Source: Ophiothrix spiculata | Lineage: Eukaryota > Echinodermata > Ophiuroidea > Amphilepidida > Ophiotrichidae | Assembly (NCBI GenBank): GCA_000969725.1 | Contig: JXSR01S011347.1 | Reading direction: 5' to 3' (one strand) | Length of the DNA stretch: 27,702 nt | In this document: piece by piece, positions 10,990 through 21,080 of the stretch | Position numbering within the stretch: the stretch's first letter is position 1 | Layout of the letters: the number at the start of each line of letters is the position of its first letter | The notes under the pieces: generated by a model | Database searches by the model: none | Seen by the model: the letters and a program-made list of their open reading frames with translations, nothing else | Told to the model about the DNA's origin: nothing | Made by a program: the position numbers and the translations under genes

Positions 10990-11399
10990 AAGCATGATCG
11001 GCCACATCACATACCGACGTGCGTCTGAGCGTCTCACATAACCAGGAACCCGGTGTAATGAAATACAGCGTCCGTGTGACTGAAATGTCCTAGCTACTGT
11101 TAAATTGTGTAGACGTACTTGTACATGTGCGATCAATAAATCATCGATCGAGACTTATTCCGTAGGGGGACACTCAGTCTTCTTACACCGGGTCTAATTG
11201 AACTACACGGAATAAGTACAAGTACGTTCTACACAATTGAAAAGGAGCTAAGACAATCAATCACACGAACGTTTGTGCTATTTGAGGTTTACGTTTTTGC
11301 GAAACTTGGCACATAGGGATATTCGAATGTCTTTTATATGTGACCTAATTTTCCGATCGTAAAATTGATAATTTTTTTAGATATTGATTAACTTCGTCT
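10990..11399. repeat. Module P with an inverted internal copy
   Basis: The head GGCCACATCAC..., GCGTCTGAGCGTCTC, ATAACCAGGAA matches 18750-18800. Then 11061-11164 is an inverted copy of the module body, with the reverse complement reading ACGGAATAAG, ACAAGTACG, TCTACACAATT, AGCTAGGACA. It is followed at 11196-11395 by a forward copy (CACGGAATAAG, TACAAGTACGTTCTACACAA, GGTTTACGTTTTTGC, CACATAGGGATATT). The forward copy lacks about 29 bases (including TGATTTATTGATCGCAC) that are present in the inverted one and at 18835. The result is a long potential hairpin directly before block B. Confidence 0.8.
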
Positions 11400-11439
11400 T
11401 ATTAAGCCTTTTTTTTTGTAACACGTCTTCCTGAGGGGG

Positions 11440-11462
11440 GGGGTGGTGGTTACCACCACCCC
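11440..11462. repeat. Perfect G/C palindrome
   Basis: GGGGTGGTGGT, one T, then ACCACCACCCC: 11-base arms that pair fully around a single base. It follows a G run (11435-11443) and lies inside module Q of block B. Block A has only a reduced GGGGGACCCCCC at this place, so the arms are specific to B or were lost from A. Confidence 0.85.
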
Positions 11463-12803
11463 TGTGATTTTGAACTTGGGACCCCCAAAGTTATATTGTT
11501 TGGTACTATAGTATAGGGTAGGGTCTCCTCTATCCATTGATACCAAGATCATGAAAATCGGTCGAGGCGTTACGTAATTATGACGTCATAAAGTTTTTCC
11601 GGGCCGAAAAAAAAATTGACTTTTGGCAAAAATGGCCACTTTTTAATTTTTTTTCAAAAAATCGTTATACAAGTTCTAAATGTCCGATTCGGCGATTTTC
11701 GTAGGTTTTTTTGCTAATAAATAAAGGAATCAACAATTCTAACATGTCCTGTAAGTTTCAAGTCAATAGCATGCAGATATTTTTCAAAATGGCGACTTAA
11801 AATTTCCGAGGTGGCAACCACCCCCCCTACCCGTCGACTTTGACGGCCTATAACATTTCCACATTAATTGAATAGAAGTGCAATGAAAAGTAGTATTTAA
11901 TGAACATATCGTATTGGTAGTCTCTCGTCTTCTAATGTATTCAAAATTACAGAAAAAGACGAAAGATTGCCAAAGATGTGTAAATTAAAGCTTTGGGATA
12001 CAACTTGGTTCTGTAAAGGCGCGCATTTGTATACAATCTGGAAAATTTGGATTTTATTTTTGCCGAAAACAAATTTATGTATATGGTTGGAACATAAATA
12101 CTTCATTACTTTAGCATAAAGATATGCTTGGTCGATGAGAAATGTTAACATATGAAGCTAACTAATAACTAACTAATAAATTGACTATTGATATAGGCCT
12201 ACCATAAAAACCCAAGTTTGGAATAACATAAAAGGTAAAAAATCGCATTGCGCATTAGTTAATAAGCCACTATTAGCTTTGATTATAACCATGAAAGCTC
12301 TTCATATGCAAGAAATTGTTAATTAAAAGCTAAGGTTTACGAATGGTTAAGTTTTGCTCACATCATCATTTATCTGTTTACAAAAATATGTTTTTATTGA
12401 ATGTATATCAATGGATATGTCTGCAATCAAAACTTAGGTCACAAAACTTCGTACAAACAGTTAAAAATAGTGTTTTGATGATTTGACCATTTTGAACGAA
12501 CTTTTAAAATCCATTTTGGGTAAACTCGATTCGTAAACAATGTTTTTGAAAAATGTTAACACGCTTTAAACAAAGTTTGTTTGCAATGTAAATGAATGCT
12601 TTTAGTTGGTGTTGCTGTTATATATCTACAGTTTAAAATCAACTGTATAGTATGTATTTAACAGCAATGGTAACGTTCCATTATGTGAATACATACGCTT
12701 GTTTACGGTGACAGTGTTGTTAAACATAAGCAGGCCATTCTCTTTGTCTCTTCGATCAGTTTAACTCAGTTACTATGACAGAAAATGAACATTGCTTTTA
12801 CGT

Positions 12804-13560
12804 TAAGGGTACGAGGTATCCACATGCTCAGGAATATGTGAATCCTAACTATTTTTCAATCATGAAAAGATAAATAGTTTCCACTGCCTTTGCGGGGACT
12901 CGAACCATGGATTATGGCTGGGGTTAGTCATGCATTATGAAGCGAGAGATCTACCGCTGAGCTATCAAGGCAGCATTAAGATGGTGAGCTAAAATCTAAA
13001 ACATTAGAATGCCGTATTGTTCTTTTGTTTACATAAAAATTGGAATTTTTGCCTCATTGGAATGCTCAATTTGTAAGTAAATTATGCGAATGCGTATATC
13101 AAACAAAATGTAGCTAATGTAGATACTAAAATCAGGCTATTCACAGCTCAAACAGGGCGAACTCAGAGTCATAATTCACGCCCGGGTTTTCGGGCAAAAC
13201 AACGCGGGTTTGTTACATTATCATTCAAAATCAACACAACACATTTATAAAATATTATTTGTAATTCAATAAAAAGTATCAAGCCTACAATCTGTCAAAA
13301 TTTGAAAACAGGCGAATCGTTCGAACATCATAACATTTTAAGGTTTCGGCGAAAACGGTGTACACTTTTCGAAGTAGTTTATTGACGAAATTTTGACCTT
13401 GATAATGGACGTGAAATCACAGTTAAAGTCTCATGTATAAACTAGAGACTCTATTACATATGTACGCTAAAAATTGTATTATTCTGATATATGTAAATAG
13501 GTAAAAATTTGCAGTAAAGATGCCGTTGGCAAAAATGGCACCCATTTAGGGACTGTAGCC
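12804..13560. mobile_element. 757-base insert specific to block B
   Basis: TTTACGT occurs at 12797-12803 and again at 13561-13567. In A the two sides are joined within about 5 bases (TTTACGTTAATGTGATG). The insert has no clear terminal inverted repeats and no ORF. Its left part carries a tRNA-like sequence on the minus strand. It may be a SINE plus a second element, because the right part (12973-13560) shares nothing obvious with the left. Confidence 0.6.
12885..12972 (-). pseudogene. tRNA-like sequence (SINE head or tRNA pseudogene)
   Basis: The minus strand reads TGCCTTGATAGCTCAGCGG, an acceptor start plus an A-box-like TAGCTCAGCGG, then CTTCATAATG resembling a Met-type anticodon loop (CAT at 12937-12939), and a B box GGTTCGAGTCC (12896-12906). 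It closes with AAAGGCA, which pairs with TGCCTT at the 5' end. The D and T stems are mismatched and the region between anticodon and T loop is too long, so I do not call a working tRNA. It lies in a mobile insert and could head a short SINE ending near 12804. Confidence 0.55.
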
Positions 13561-13670
13561 TTTACGTGATGAATCGTAAAATCAAAGAGATATTGCATCA
13601 GATGCAAAATACGTGACAATCAAACTAGTCATGTGTTTAGAATTGGACAAAATTGTAAGCTTTACGCATA

Positions 13671-13924
13671 TGTGACTTGCTCCCACAAAACCCGGACAAA
13701 GTCGCCAGAATACTTAAGGAGATATAGCCCAATAAACTTGTCACAAATCAATAGAAAACAAAGGAATTTTCAACCTAAATGTCACTTTTTGACATACAAA
13801 ACATTGAGCAATCCTGGAGTGTGATATGTCATTGGAAAGCTTATAATTTTGCCATTTTAAATTTTGTAAAATTTGAAAAAGGGATTTGTCTGACTTTGTC
13901 CGGGTTTCGACAGAGCAGGTCACA
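13671..13924. mobile_element. TA-flanked MITE, 254 bases
   Basis: It begins TGTGACTTGCTCCCAC and ends as the inverse of TGTGACCTGCTCTGTC. Both ends continue into AACCCGGACAAAGTC, giving terminal inverted repeats of about 34 bases with about six mismatches. TA stands at 13669-13670 and 13925-13926. Block A is uninterrupted at about 5384 (GCATACTACCATTG). TA duplication fits Tc1/mariner-type or other TA-targeting MITEs. No ORF of its own is visible. Confidence 0.85.
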
Positions 13925-14574
13925 TATAACCATTGTCCTTAAGTAAAGACGTGTGGTCATTCAAAACGCATTGTATAATCTTTGGCTAACCTATTCAGGG
14001 AACTCTTAAGATTTTTTTTTTATATAAACAAGGCTCTAATATTTCACTCACTCAAAATTTACTGTTAAAATGACTGTTACAAATTATATCCATTGAAGAT
14101 ACAGGATTTTAGTTTTCTGTTAGCATGCCTTTATAAACAAAAATCTATTCAAGAATAGTTGCATTATGTAAGCACAATTCAATATTCTTGTTTCTTCACC
14201 TGTGATGGTCAAACGTATTATTTTTATTGTTTTTTTTTCTCTTGTAATGCATTTATTTATTAAGTTGTCTTTACTAGCTTTGAATTCATGTTGATATATT
14301 AATTGGTGAATCACAGTATTAAGAAAGGACATTTCGGATTTAAAAAAACCCTAAAAAAACTGGATAGTCAAACTACCATCACAAAACGATATATTACAAA
14401 TTATGTCTTTTCAAAATTTCTGTTTACCCCTTTTTTATTGTTTTAATGTTACTTCATTTTAAGCTTAAAGTTTTTAATCCTGAGTGGAATATATAGGCTA
14501 GCCTTTATCAAGATACCCAGCAGAAAACGTTATCTTACTTGTCATTTTGATTACTTCTTGCATGACATTGCTTA

Positions 14575-15061
14575 AGGGGAATTGGACAAAATGTTCGAAT
14601 TTTATTTGCGGGTGATCCATATATTAGAAAATTTACCAGATATCGAGAAAATTTTAATCAAAACCTTCAGAAAAGTCAAAAATAATAATGTATTTTGTTT
14701 GTTGATCTTGGGTATAAGGCAATTCTCTGAAGGTATTTTTGATGCAATATTTATAGAAAGAGCCAAATATTTGTTTGTAAAACTAATCATTCCTTTCACA
14801 TCATAGATTGCAGATAAATCAAAACAAATTTAGAGTTTGCATTAGATCTCCTGAAAAGGCCAACTATTATAGAGGGCAGAATTTATCGTTGTCGACAAAG
14901 ATAATAATATAAGAGATAAAAGAATATCAAAATATTTTGATATATTGGGTTTTTAATTTGACAACGAAACTGTGTTTGCTGTCATTATTACCGCTAATAT
15001 TTTAAATGATGCAAACATCTCAAAATGATTGGGGATGATGATGAACTTTTCCAATGCCCCT
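14575..15061. mobile_element. PIF/Harbinger-like MITE, 487 bases
   Basis: The ends are AGGGGAATTGGACAAAATG and, on the other strand, AGGGGCATTGGAAAAG. TTA flanks both sides (14572-14574 and 15062-15064), and block A shows the undisturbed GCTTAAAAATAC at 6055. A 3-base TTA duplication with a G-rich end is typical of PIF/Harbinger, but a TTAA-targeting element was considered since an A follows on each side. It contains a short open frame on each strand with no recognisable motif. Confidence 0.75.
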
Positions 15062-15588
15062 TTAAAAAAACGAAAGACCAACATAATATCTCACCCAGTC
15101 CTAAAGAATATAAACAACATGAAAATTATACGTAAAATTAATTATATCAGGGTAAAGAGAAAAATGGGTGGTCAAAGTCTTCAATTGCGTTGCATTGATT
15201 TGTTTGTCTGCATCTATATTATAAAATACGTACACAAAATGAATTCACAGTTAGTTAAGCACTAGCATTCGTAATTCTTGGTAATTAGTTTACAAAATCG
15301 TAAATTACAGATCTAAATGTTTTCTAAGTATAAAATGATCACAATTTAGGCTTACATGGATTGTTGGACGCAATGATGAGTAATAACGATTCATAATTAT
15401 GCGAAATAAGTTTGTTAAAAATTCGTAAATTAAGGATTTGAACAAGAATTGTACAGAAACAAGGTAACGCTATTCAGTAAAATTGGCTACATGTATCCTT
15501 TGTGAAACTCCCTTCCAAAATATTTTATAATAAAGTGTGTTGAATTCGTTGTATCAAAGTAATACATTGATATTCTGTTTTATTAGTA

Positions 15589-15711
15589 CACTAGTATTCA
15601 AAAGTATCTCAAATTGGCAAAAGTGTATCAAATTGGAAATCATCTCATAAATTGTATTTCATTTCGCTTATTTATTTTTGAACCAAAATGAGATACTTTT
15701 GAATACTAGTG
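15589..15711. mobile_element. CACTA-ended MITE, 123 bases
   Basis: The ends are CACTAGTATTCAAAAGTATC and its exact inverse, extending to about 23 matching bases (...TCTCA). The left flank GTA (15586-15588) and right flank ATA (15712-15714) both derive from the single ATA in block A (9166-9168, TATTAATAGCCC). CACTA termini and a 3-base target duplication are the signature of the CACTA/EnSpm (CMC) superfamily. The internal sequence is too short to code. Confidence 0.88.
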
Positions 15712-16018
15712 ATAGCCCTTTTCTATTACAGAAACATTTCAATAAGATAATAGCGTGGTAATAACATGTGATTATTGTTTGCTCTAAGGAAATATATACA
15801 TATTACAAAGCAGAAATATCCTTTTCCCTCTACAAGCATTCATATGGCCTTAATGAGCAAGGACAGCTGCGAAGTAACTTAATTTACCTGTCATTCAACT
15901 AGCACATAACAGACTACGTCAGTTTAATTAATTTTTTCCCTTAGGTATAATTGTAAAGCAATCAGCCATGACACATCACTGGGATTTGTTATATCTATCT
16001 AATAACCTGGTCAAATTT

Positions 16019-16186
16019 TGGGTACGTTGAGATGACGTCATCTTTGCAGCGTAATACCGGATTAAAAAAGGGGGACCCTGACTAGAGACCGCATCGTCAT
16101 GTAACCGAATGGTGTCCATGCGGAGACCAGAAAGACCGTTCGGGTAAAACAAAGAAGAAAGCTGTGGATGGCGGCTGATATCATTG
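16019..16186. mobile_element. Short insert of unknown type in block B
   Basis: Block A reads CTGGTCAAAATTAGGGCT without a break (about 9460). In B the same words are separated by about 170 bases of less AT-rich sequence. The flanks TCAAATTT and ATAAAATT suggest a short A/T duplication. Inside, CCGCAT...ATGCGG (about 16090-16122) can form a small hairpin, and GATGACGTCATC (16032-16043) is a palindrome. The family is not recognised. Confidence 0.55.
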
Positions 16187-16626
16187 ATAAAATTAGGGCT
16201 AGGGATGGATTCACACAGTTGATCAAGAAACTTGCAATGACTTTGCCGCGATTAGAAATTCTATTCAGAAATAAATAAAAAAACTATGTAAATTTCCTTC
16301 AGATGTAAACTGGATGAGAGCATACAGGAACCAAAAAAAATGGAAATTCCTGATATATCTGGAATATAATACAACGTCAAATTCTAAGACCAAGATTGTC
16401 AAAATATAGATGCACATACACCTTGTAGGGTTTTAATATTTTGTAAATTTTTACTCTTGTAAAGGTGACCCCAGCAATGATTTTGAATTGGGTATGTTGA
16501 CAAAGAATTCACTGACAAATGGCGCCCACTTATTATTCATATGGTTATCCATCAACCTTAAAACTATTACCCACGACTTAAAAACTTGAGAAAAATTCTC
16601 TTCTCTTGAAAAGAACAGCGAACAGG

Positions 16627-16753
16627 AACTGGATATTCTTCAGGAACATGTTTTATTATATAGGTCTCAACTTGATCAAGGTAATTATTTTGGTATGTTC
16701 CTGGTAGACGTCTAGAAAGCTTTTGACAGTATCAACCAGGGTATTCTTTAACA
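16627..16753 (+). mobile_element. Ancient LINE RT remnant in block B
   Basis: This is the sister of the remnant at 9480-10049. It translates as SQLDQGNYFGMFLVDV, a stop, then KAFDSINQGIL. The aspartate in LVDV is retained here while the A copy has LVNV, so the two copies have decayed separately after duplication. It is broken by a stop and truncated soon after motif A. Confidence 0.65.
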
Positions 16754-16950
16754 CTTGTGGTCAGCGAGGGGCATTTGGACCCAACATTTTTTTTAGGCCT
16801 CTGCGCAAAAACGCAAAGTAATTTGTCATCGCACTGTATTTTTCTAACTTTACAATACGCTTTACTTGGTGGCAAAAAAATTCAAATCGACCCACCCCTT
16901 CCTATAATAATAAGCATAAATAAGCATTTTCGATGGCGCTTTTCAAATAA

Positions 16951-18389
16951 TGATTGATTAATTAATATATCACGTAATAATAAATAAAACTTCGAAACAA
17001 GGTAAGCTATACTACTCTAAACTGTATTACAGGATAATGTAAATTGGACTTCCATAAAATACATACTGAAGGGTTTTTTTTTTAAATTTTGCCCTTTTTG
17101 GGGACTTTAAAATCTTCTTAATAAATTTCAGCTAAACAACAACATATATTTATCATTTTACCTTTTTCTTTGAAATATTTTTTCTAATAATTAAACACAT
17201 TATCTGGTACGAACGCAATTGGTAAAAATTTACCGACAGCAACGTTCGGCGACCAACAAATGAACTACCATTGTGACGTCTATGCACCAACATTTTCTAC
17301 ATATATTTTATGGCACCAAATGCCAAATTTCGCTCACTGAACTCAAAAATTTTCACCGAATTAACTCTCATTTTATGACCAATCAGTCCTCATATTTGTC
17401 TCTCCTCTGAATGCCAACAATCTTGGTCTCACCCAATGACCCCCATTTTTTTGAAAATATGCAGTATCTAATTTTATTCCCCCCCCCCCCCATGTACAGA
17501 GAGTACAATAGTTTTTTTGCCTGCATTCATAATAACCTGTTGATGATGGTACCATAGGCATAATACAAACGTATGTAATAATAAACAGGTCAATGATTCC
17601 TGTCATAAGTCAATTAACTTCTGGCAACTCGCATAGTAGCAGGAAACAAAACACCCCGTTTCGTTTTGAAAGAATCCATAAATTAGCTAAAAACATATTT
17701 TACGTGATTTTTCAACTTCTTCGTAATGTTTTTCTTGCCAAAATATTTTTTTGAAAATCGCTCATGTCAATCGAACGTGGACGTCATCAACCCTTAATTA
17801 AAATCATACAATTCATTTTTTGGGCTCAGATTTATGGTCGTTGGTACGTTTTTCAGCGTTTCAAACCCTGTTGAAACCATTCTAAGGCGTTCCATGCAGT
17901 ACAATGTCAAAATGTTGGCTATTTCATAGATATCTAGGCCATTTTAGGTCATTACCTGGTATTTTGTTGCGAAAGTATTTAAGAGTGTTCCGTCAAAGCA
18001 TTAGTCGTGTCTACGTCACCTACGGTGGTTCCGGGAGTATTGCGTCAAGGTATTAGACTTTACCTGCCTGAGGGTTATTACGTTTAATATCAGTATAACA
18101 AGAATTGTATTTAGCTAATAATACGGAGGTTGTATGCCTATTTTAAGACAAACAAATCCTGAAAAATATTTAAAGATGATGATATGAATATAACTTTCTG
18201 TTCGTTCTATTCAAATATCAATCTAAAATAATCAAATCAATAAAATAGTATAGATTAGAAAACTGATTTATTACAAGCAACAACCATGTTCTGTGTGGAC
18301 TAACAGCTTTAGACAAAAAAAACCTCATTTATATAAGTGGTTTGATTCAGACAAATTGTAAATACATCGTGTTATGTTACGCTTATATA
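16951..18389. other. Non-coding AT-rich sequence
   Basis: No gene is seen. It contains a run of 13 C (17479-17491) beside CCAATGACCCCCATTTTTT (17434), a phrase shared with the element nested in the LINE at 6822-7234, so a relic of that family may lie at about 17280-17490. Two near repeats, CCGTCAAAGCATTAG and GCGTCAAGGTATTAG, lie at 17991 and 18041. Confidence 0.5.
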
Positions 18390-18690
18390 TTTTTCTAGCA
18401 CGTCTTCCCAAACGTTGGAGTTGTTGTGATCCCTTTTTTTTTTTGCAGCCGGATCTATGCTTTTGGTTTTATTATTACTGGGTAGTTATGGTCCTCTCTC
18501 CTATCCAACGATACCAAGATCACCAAAATTGATCAAGGTGTTGCGTAATTATGATTTTATAAAGTAATTTTAGTCGGGGGAAAAAATACTGAGTTTCGAC
18601 ATAAGTAGTCAACAAATCACAATGTTGTTATAAAATTCTAAATATCGGATTTTCATCGGTTATTGATAATGAATACAGAAATTGATCATT
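18390..18690. repeat. Third copy of module Q
   Basis: This is similar to 2710-3000 and 11420-11730: CACGTCTTCC, ATCCAACGATACCAAGATCA, AAAATTGATCAAGG, GCGTAATTATGA, ATAAAGT. It is not followed by the rest of the A/B unit, so module Q was a repeat of its own before the A/B duplication, or this copy is truncated. It lies directly before a copy of module P, the reverse of the P-Q order at 10990-11840. Confidence 0.75.
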
Positions 18691-18704
18691 CTAACATATG
18701 CTTC

Positions 18705-18726
18705 AATATATATATATATGTGTGTA
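18705..18726. repeat. TA/TG microsatellite
   Basis: A short run of alternating TA changes to TG at its right end. It lies between module Q and module P. Confidence 0.85.
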
Positions 18727-18744
18727 TTACTCAATATACAGTAC

Positions 18745-19035
18745 CGTCGGCCACATCACAAACTGGTGTGCGTCTGAGCGTCTCCCATAACCAGGAATCC
18801 GGGTCTAATTGAACTATACGGAATAAGTTGCAATCAATGATTTATTGATCGCACATGTACAAGTACGTTCTACACAATTGAATAGGAGCTAGGACAGTCA
18901 ATCACACAGACCTTTGTGCTATTTTGAGGTTTACGTTTTTGCAAACTTGGCACATAGGGATATTTGAATGTCCTTTATATGTGACCTTATTTTCCGATCG
19001 TAAAATTGATTAATTATTTAGATATTAATTAACTA
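18745..19035. repeat. Second copy of module P (no inverted part)
   Basis: This matches the head and forward body of 10990-11395 continuously: GGCCACATCACA, GCGTCTGAGCGTCTC, CCGGGTCTAATTGAACTA, TACGGAATAAG, GATTTATTGATCGCACATG, ACGTTCTACACAATTGAA, TTTACGTTTTTGCAAAC, TTTTCCGATCGTAAAATTGA. It probably shows the unrearranged form, from which the inverted arrangement before block B was made. Confidence 0.8.
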
Positions 19036-20021
19036 ATGTTGACGCATGGGTCATTTTGATGATTTCATGATATCACATACAGACATATGACAAAAATCTA
19101 TAATGCGCAAGCCCAGATTGTCGTATCTGTATTTTAAACAAACTAATATAATAATCACACGGGTCTGTAAAAATTGAAATCGACAGCTTTATCTGAAGAG
19201 AGTTATTATATATATTTTCTAAATATCTGTTCAACAATAAACTTTAATTACGTTTGCAATGCAGGTCAGGACTGATCGAATGCATATAACTTGTTTAATA
19301 AGAAACAAATATCCCCTGACTAATGCTACATCCTCCGAATTGGAATCGTGTTTTAGTATCAGTTTACAAGATCAATTGCGTCTATGTATCATTGAAACAT
19401 ACATAATGTATTGAATAAATCGAAATCACTACTAAACCAATGTAAGATGATACATACATCTTGCTTATATCAAGCTAAGAAAGTAGTTTTCACATTAAGT
19501 AATTGCATTTTTTTCAATGTACACAACTTAAGCTGTTAGTTCTTTGCATGAATGAAAAAGATTTCAAATTTGTTTTCACCCTCCTTTTATTATAGTCAAA
19601 GTTGAATAGGTTCCTCTACATTTGTAACAAAACCGAAATATTCTAAACATTATTAATTAAAAGAAGTCATAGCTATAACTTTTATTAAACATTTGTTTCT
19701 GCATCATCTGTTTACAGTTGATGACATTAGCTTTATTTGAATAGTTGACTTGCAAAACGGCTTGTATCCATTTTGCAAACAACTGCTAGGACATCAAAAT
19801 GTGTTGCTAAAGTCCTGATAATGATTTTAGTTATTCTGTACGAATATGTCTTTCAAAATAAGTTGTAAATTAGATAATTCATCAAATAATTTCTTATTAA
19901 TGAACCATTGAATTTTTGCTCATAATGGATGTAAGGAAACTCATTAAATTTCAACTTAGGAACCACCTATCTTCCAAATGTTTGCAAAACTTCTTTTTCA
20001 ATTCTTCATTAGGCTATGATA
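19036..20021. other. Non-coding AT-rich sequence, nothing recognised
   Basis: There is no ORF with a recognisable product, no terminal repeat pair, and no similarity to the A/B unit that I could see. Confidence 0.5.
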
Positions 20022-20545
20022 CAATACTATGCAGGCATTTATATAGCGCTCTTACATGAAAACACATGTATCACAGCGCTTTACAAGAATAAAATGAAAC
20101 AAATCAAGAACAATAAATCAAACATCAAATAAATGTGTCTTTAAAAGAGACCTGAAGGTTGCCAGTGATTGTGCATGACGGATATGATTGGGAAGATTAT
20201 TCCAGAGAAATGGACCAGCAGAGAAGCCTTTATCACCAGTGAGATTATGTGTGCGAGGTGTAATAAGGCGTCTTGTATGCTGGGCAGAACGTAAACCGCT
20301 TCTGGTTGGTGAGTTCAGTTGAATAAGTTCTGTTATGTATGCAGGCGGTTTAGATAAGTCCAAAAAACACTTGAATATAATAGTTAACAGTTTAAATTGG
20401 ATGCGGCTGTGAAACGGTAACCAGTGAAGTTCTTGAAGCAGATGGGTTGTATGATCATACTTTTTAGCCCGATAGATAAGTTGAAGTCTTTAGTTGTGAT
20501 CCCATATAGAACTGAGTTAGCATAGTCAAGCCTAGTGGACATTTG
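20022..20545 (-). mobile_element. CR1/L2-like LINE, 3' end
   Basis: The minus strand encodes the C-terminal domain after the RT of CR1/L2-type ORF2. STRLDYANSVLYGI (about 20545-20500) corresponds to the usual LDYCNSLLYG. In shifted frames follow LQELHWLPFHSRIQFKLL and, in an open stretch 20363-20118, RSGLRSAQHTRRLITPRT, LWNNLPNHIRHAQSL and FRSLLKTHLF, after which the frame stops. The 3' untranslated tail carries AGCGCTATATAAATGCC (20034-20050). The copy is severely 5'-truncated and has frameshifts. Its 5' end abuts the first copy of the D repeat. The 3' tail is shared with the SINE at 21081-21467. Confidence 0.85.
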
Positions 20546-21080
20546 CAATGTCCATATTCGGGCATAAAAGTAACATTTTCGGGATTTTAACCCACTAAGC
20601 GGGATTTTTTCAACAACTTTTTTTGCCAGGATGATGCACAAGTTGAAGGTCTGTAAGAATCTATCAAAAACTCATTTAAAAAAAAATGGTCTCTAAGCCG
20701 TTTTGCAATTCAGCTCTTCATTTATCTAGTGCTTATACTGATCGATTTTTGTTTCACACTAAAACATTGGTAAACCATGCCAATTTGTATTCAACGGAGC
20801 GTAACTCTAAATACATACAATTAAAAACCCACAAAGTTTTATATTGCTGGAAAGTTTATTTTCCGAGGCTTTCAATTTTACCTAAATAAGCCTAATTTTG
20901 AGGGATGGGTAAAAAATATACAGGGTGCAAAATAAAAAAAAGTGAATTTTGGTCAACCAACTTAGCACAATGAGATTTTGTTGGGGAAAGGTGTATCCAG
21001 ATGACACAAACATTACTTGAAGGATGTATTGATTGCCTTCCATAAATAATTTCATTTTGTGACCAATTTCATTGTGATCA

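Larger units (their letters stand above)
11400..16950. repeat. Duplicated block B (full extent, with inserts)
   Basis: This is the direct repeat of block A, offset by about 8.7 kb. After removing inserts that A lacks (12804-13560, 13671-13924, 14575-15061, 15589-15711, about 16020-16186) about 3.8 kb is shared with A. It ends at GCATAAATAAGCATTTTCG near 16937. No coding frame is conserved, and the source of the unit is not recognised. The different insert sets show that A and B have evolved apart for some time. Confidence 0.85.

Noticed and set aside
12885-12972. Functional initiator or elongator tRNA-Met
   Set aside because: The D and T stems are mismatched, the region before the T arm is too long, and it lies inside a mobile insert.
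13633-13923. Frames on both strands sharing a TCS..TRTKS phrase
   Set aside because: The similarity is caused by the MITE's inverted ends being translated from both strands.
20022-20545. LINE inserted within repeat D, with D continuing to the left of 20022
   Set aside because: GATACAAT at 20018 resembles CATACAAT before copy 2 (22203), but the sequence further left does not align well enough to claim it.
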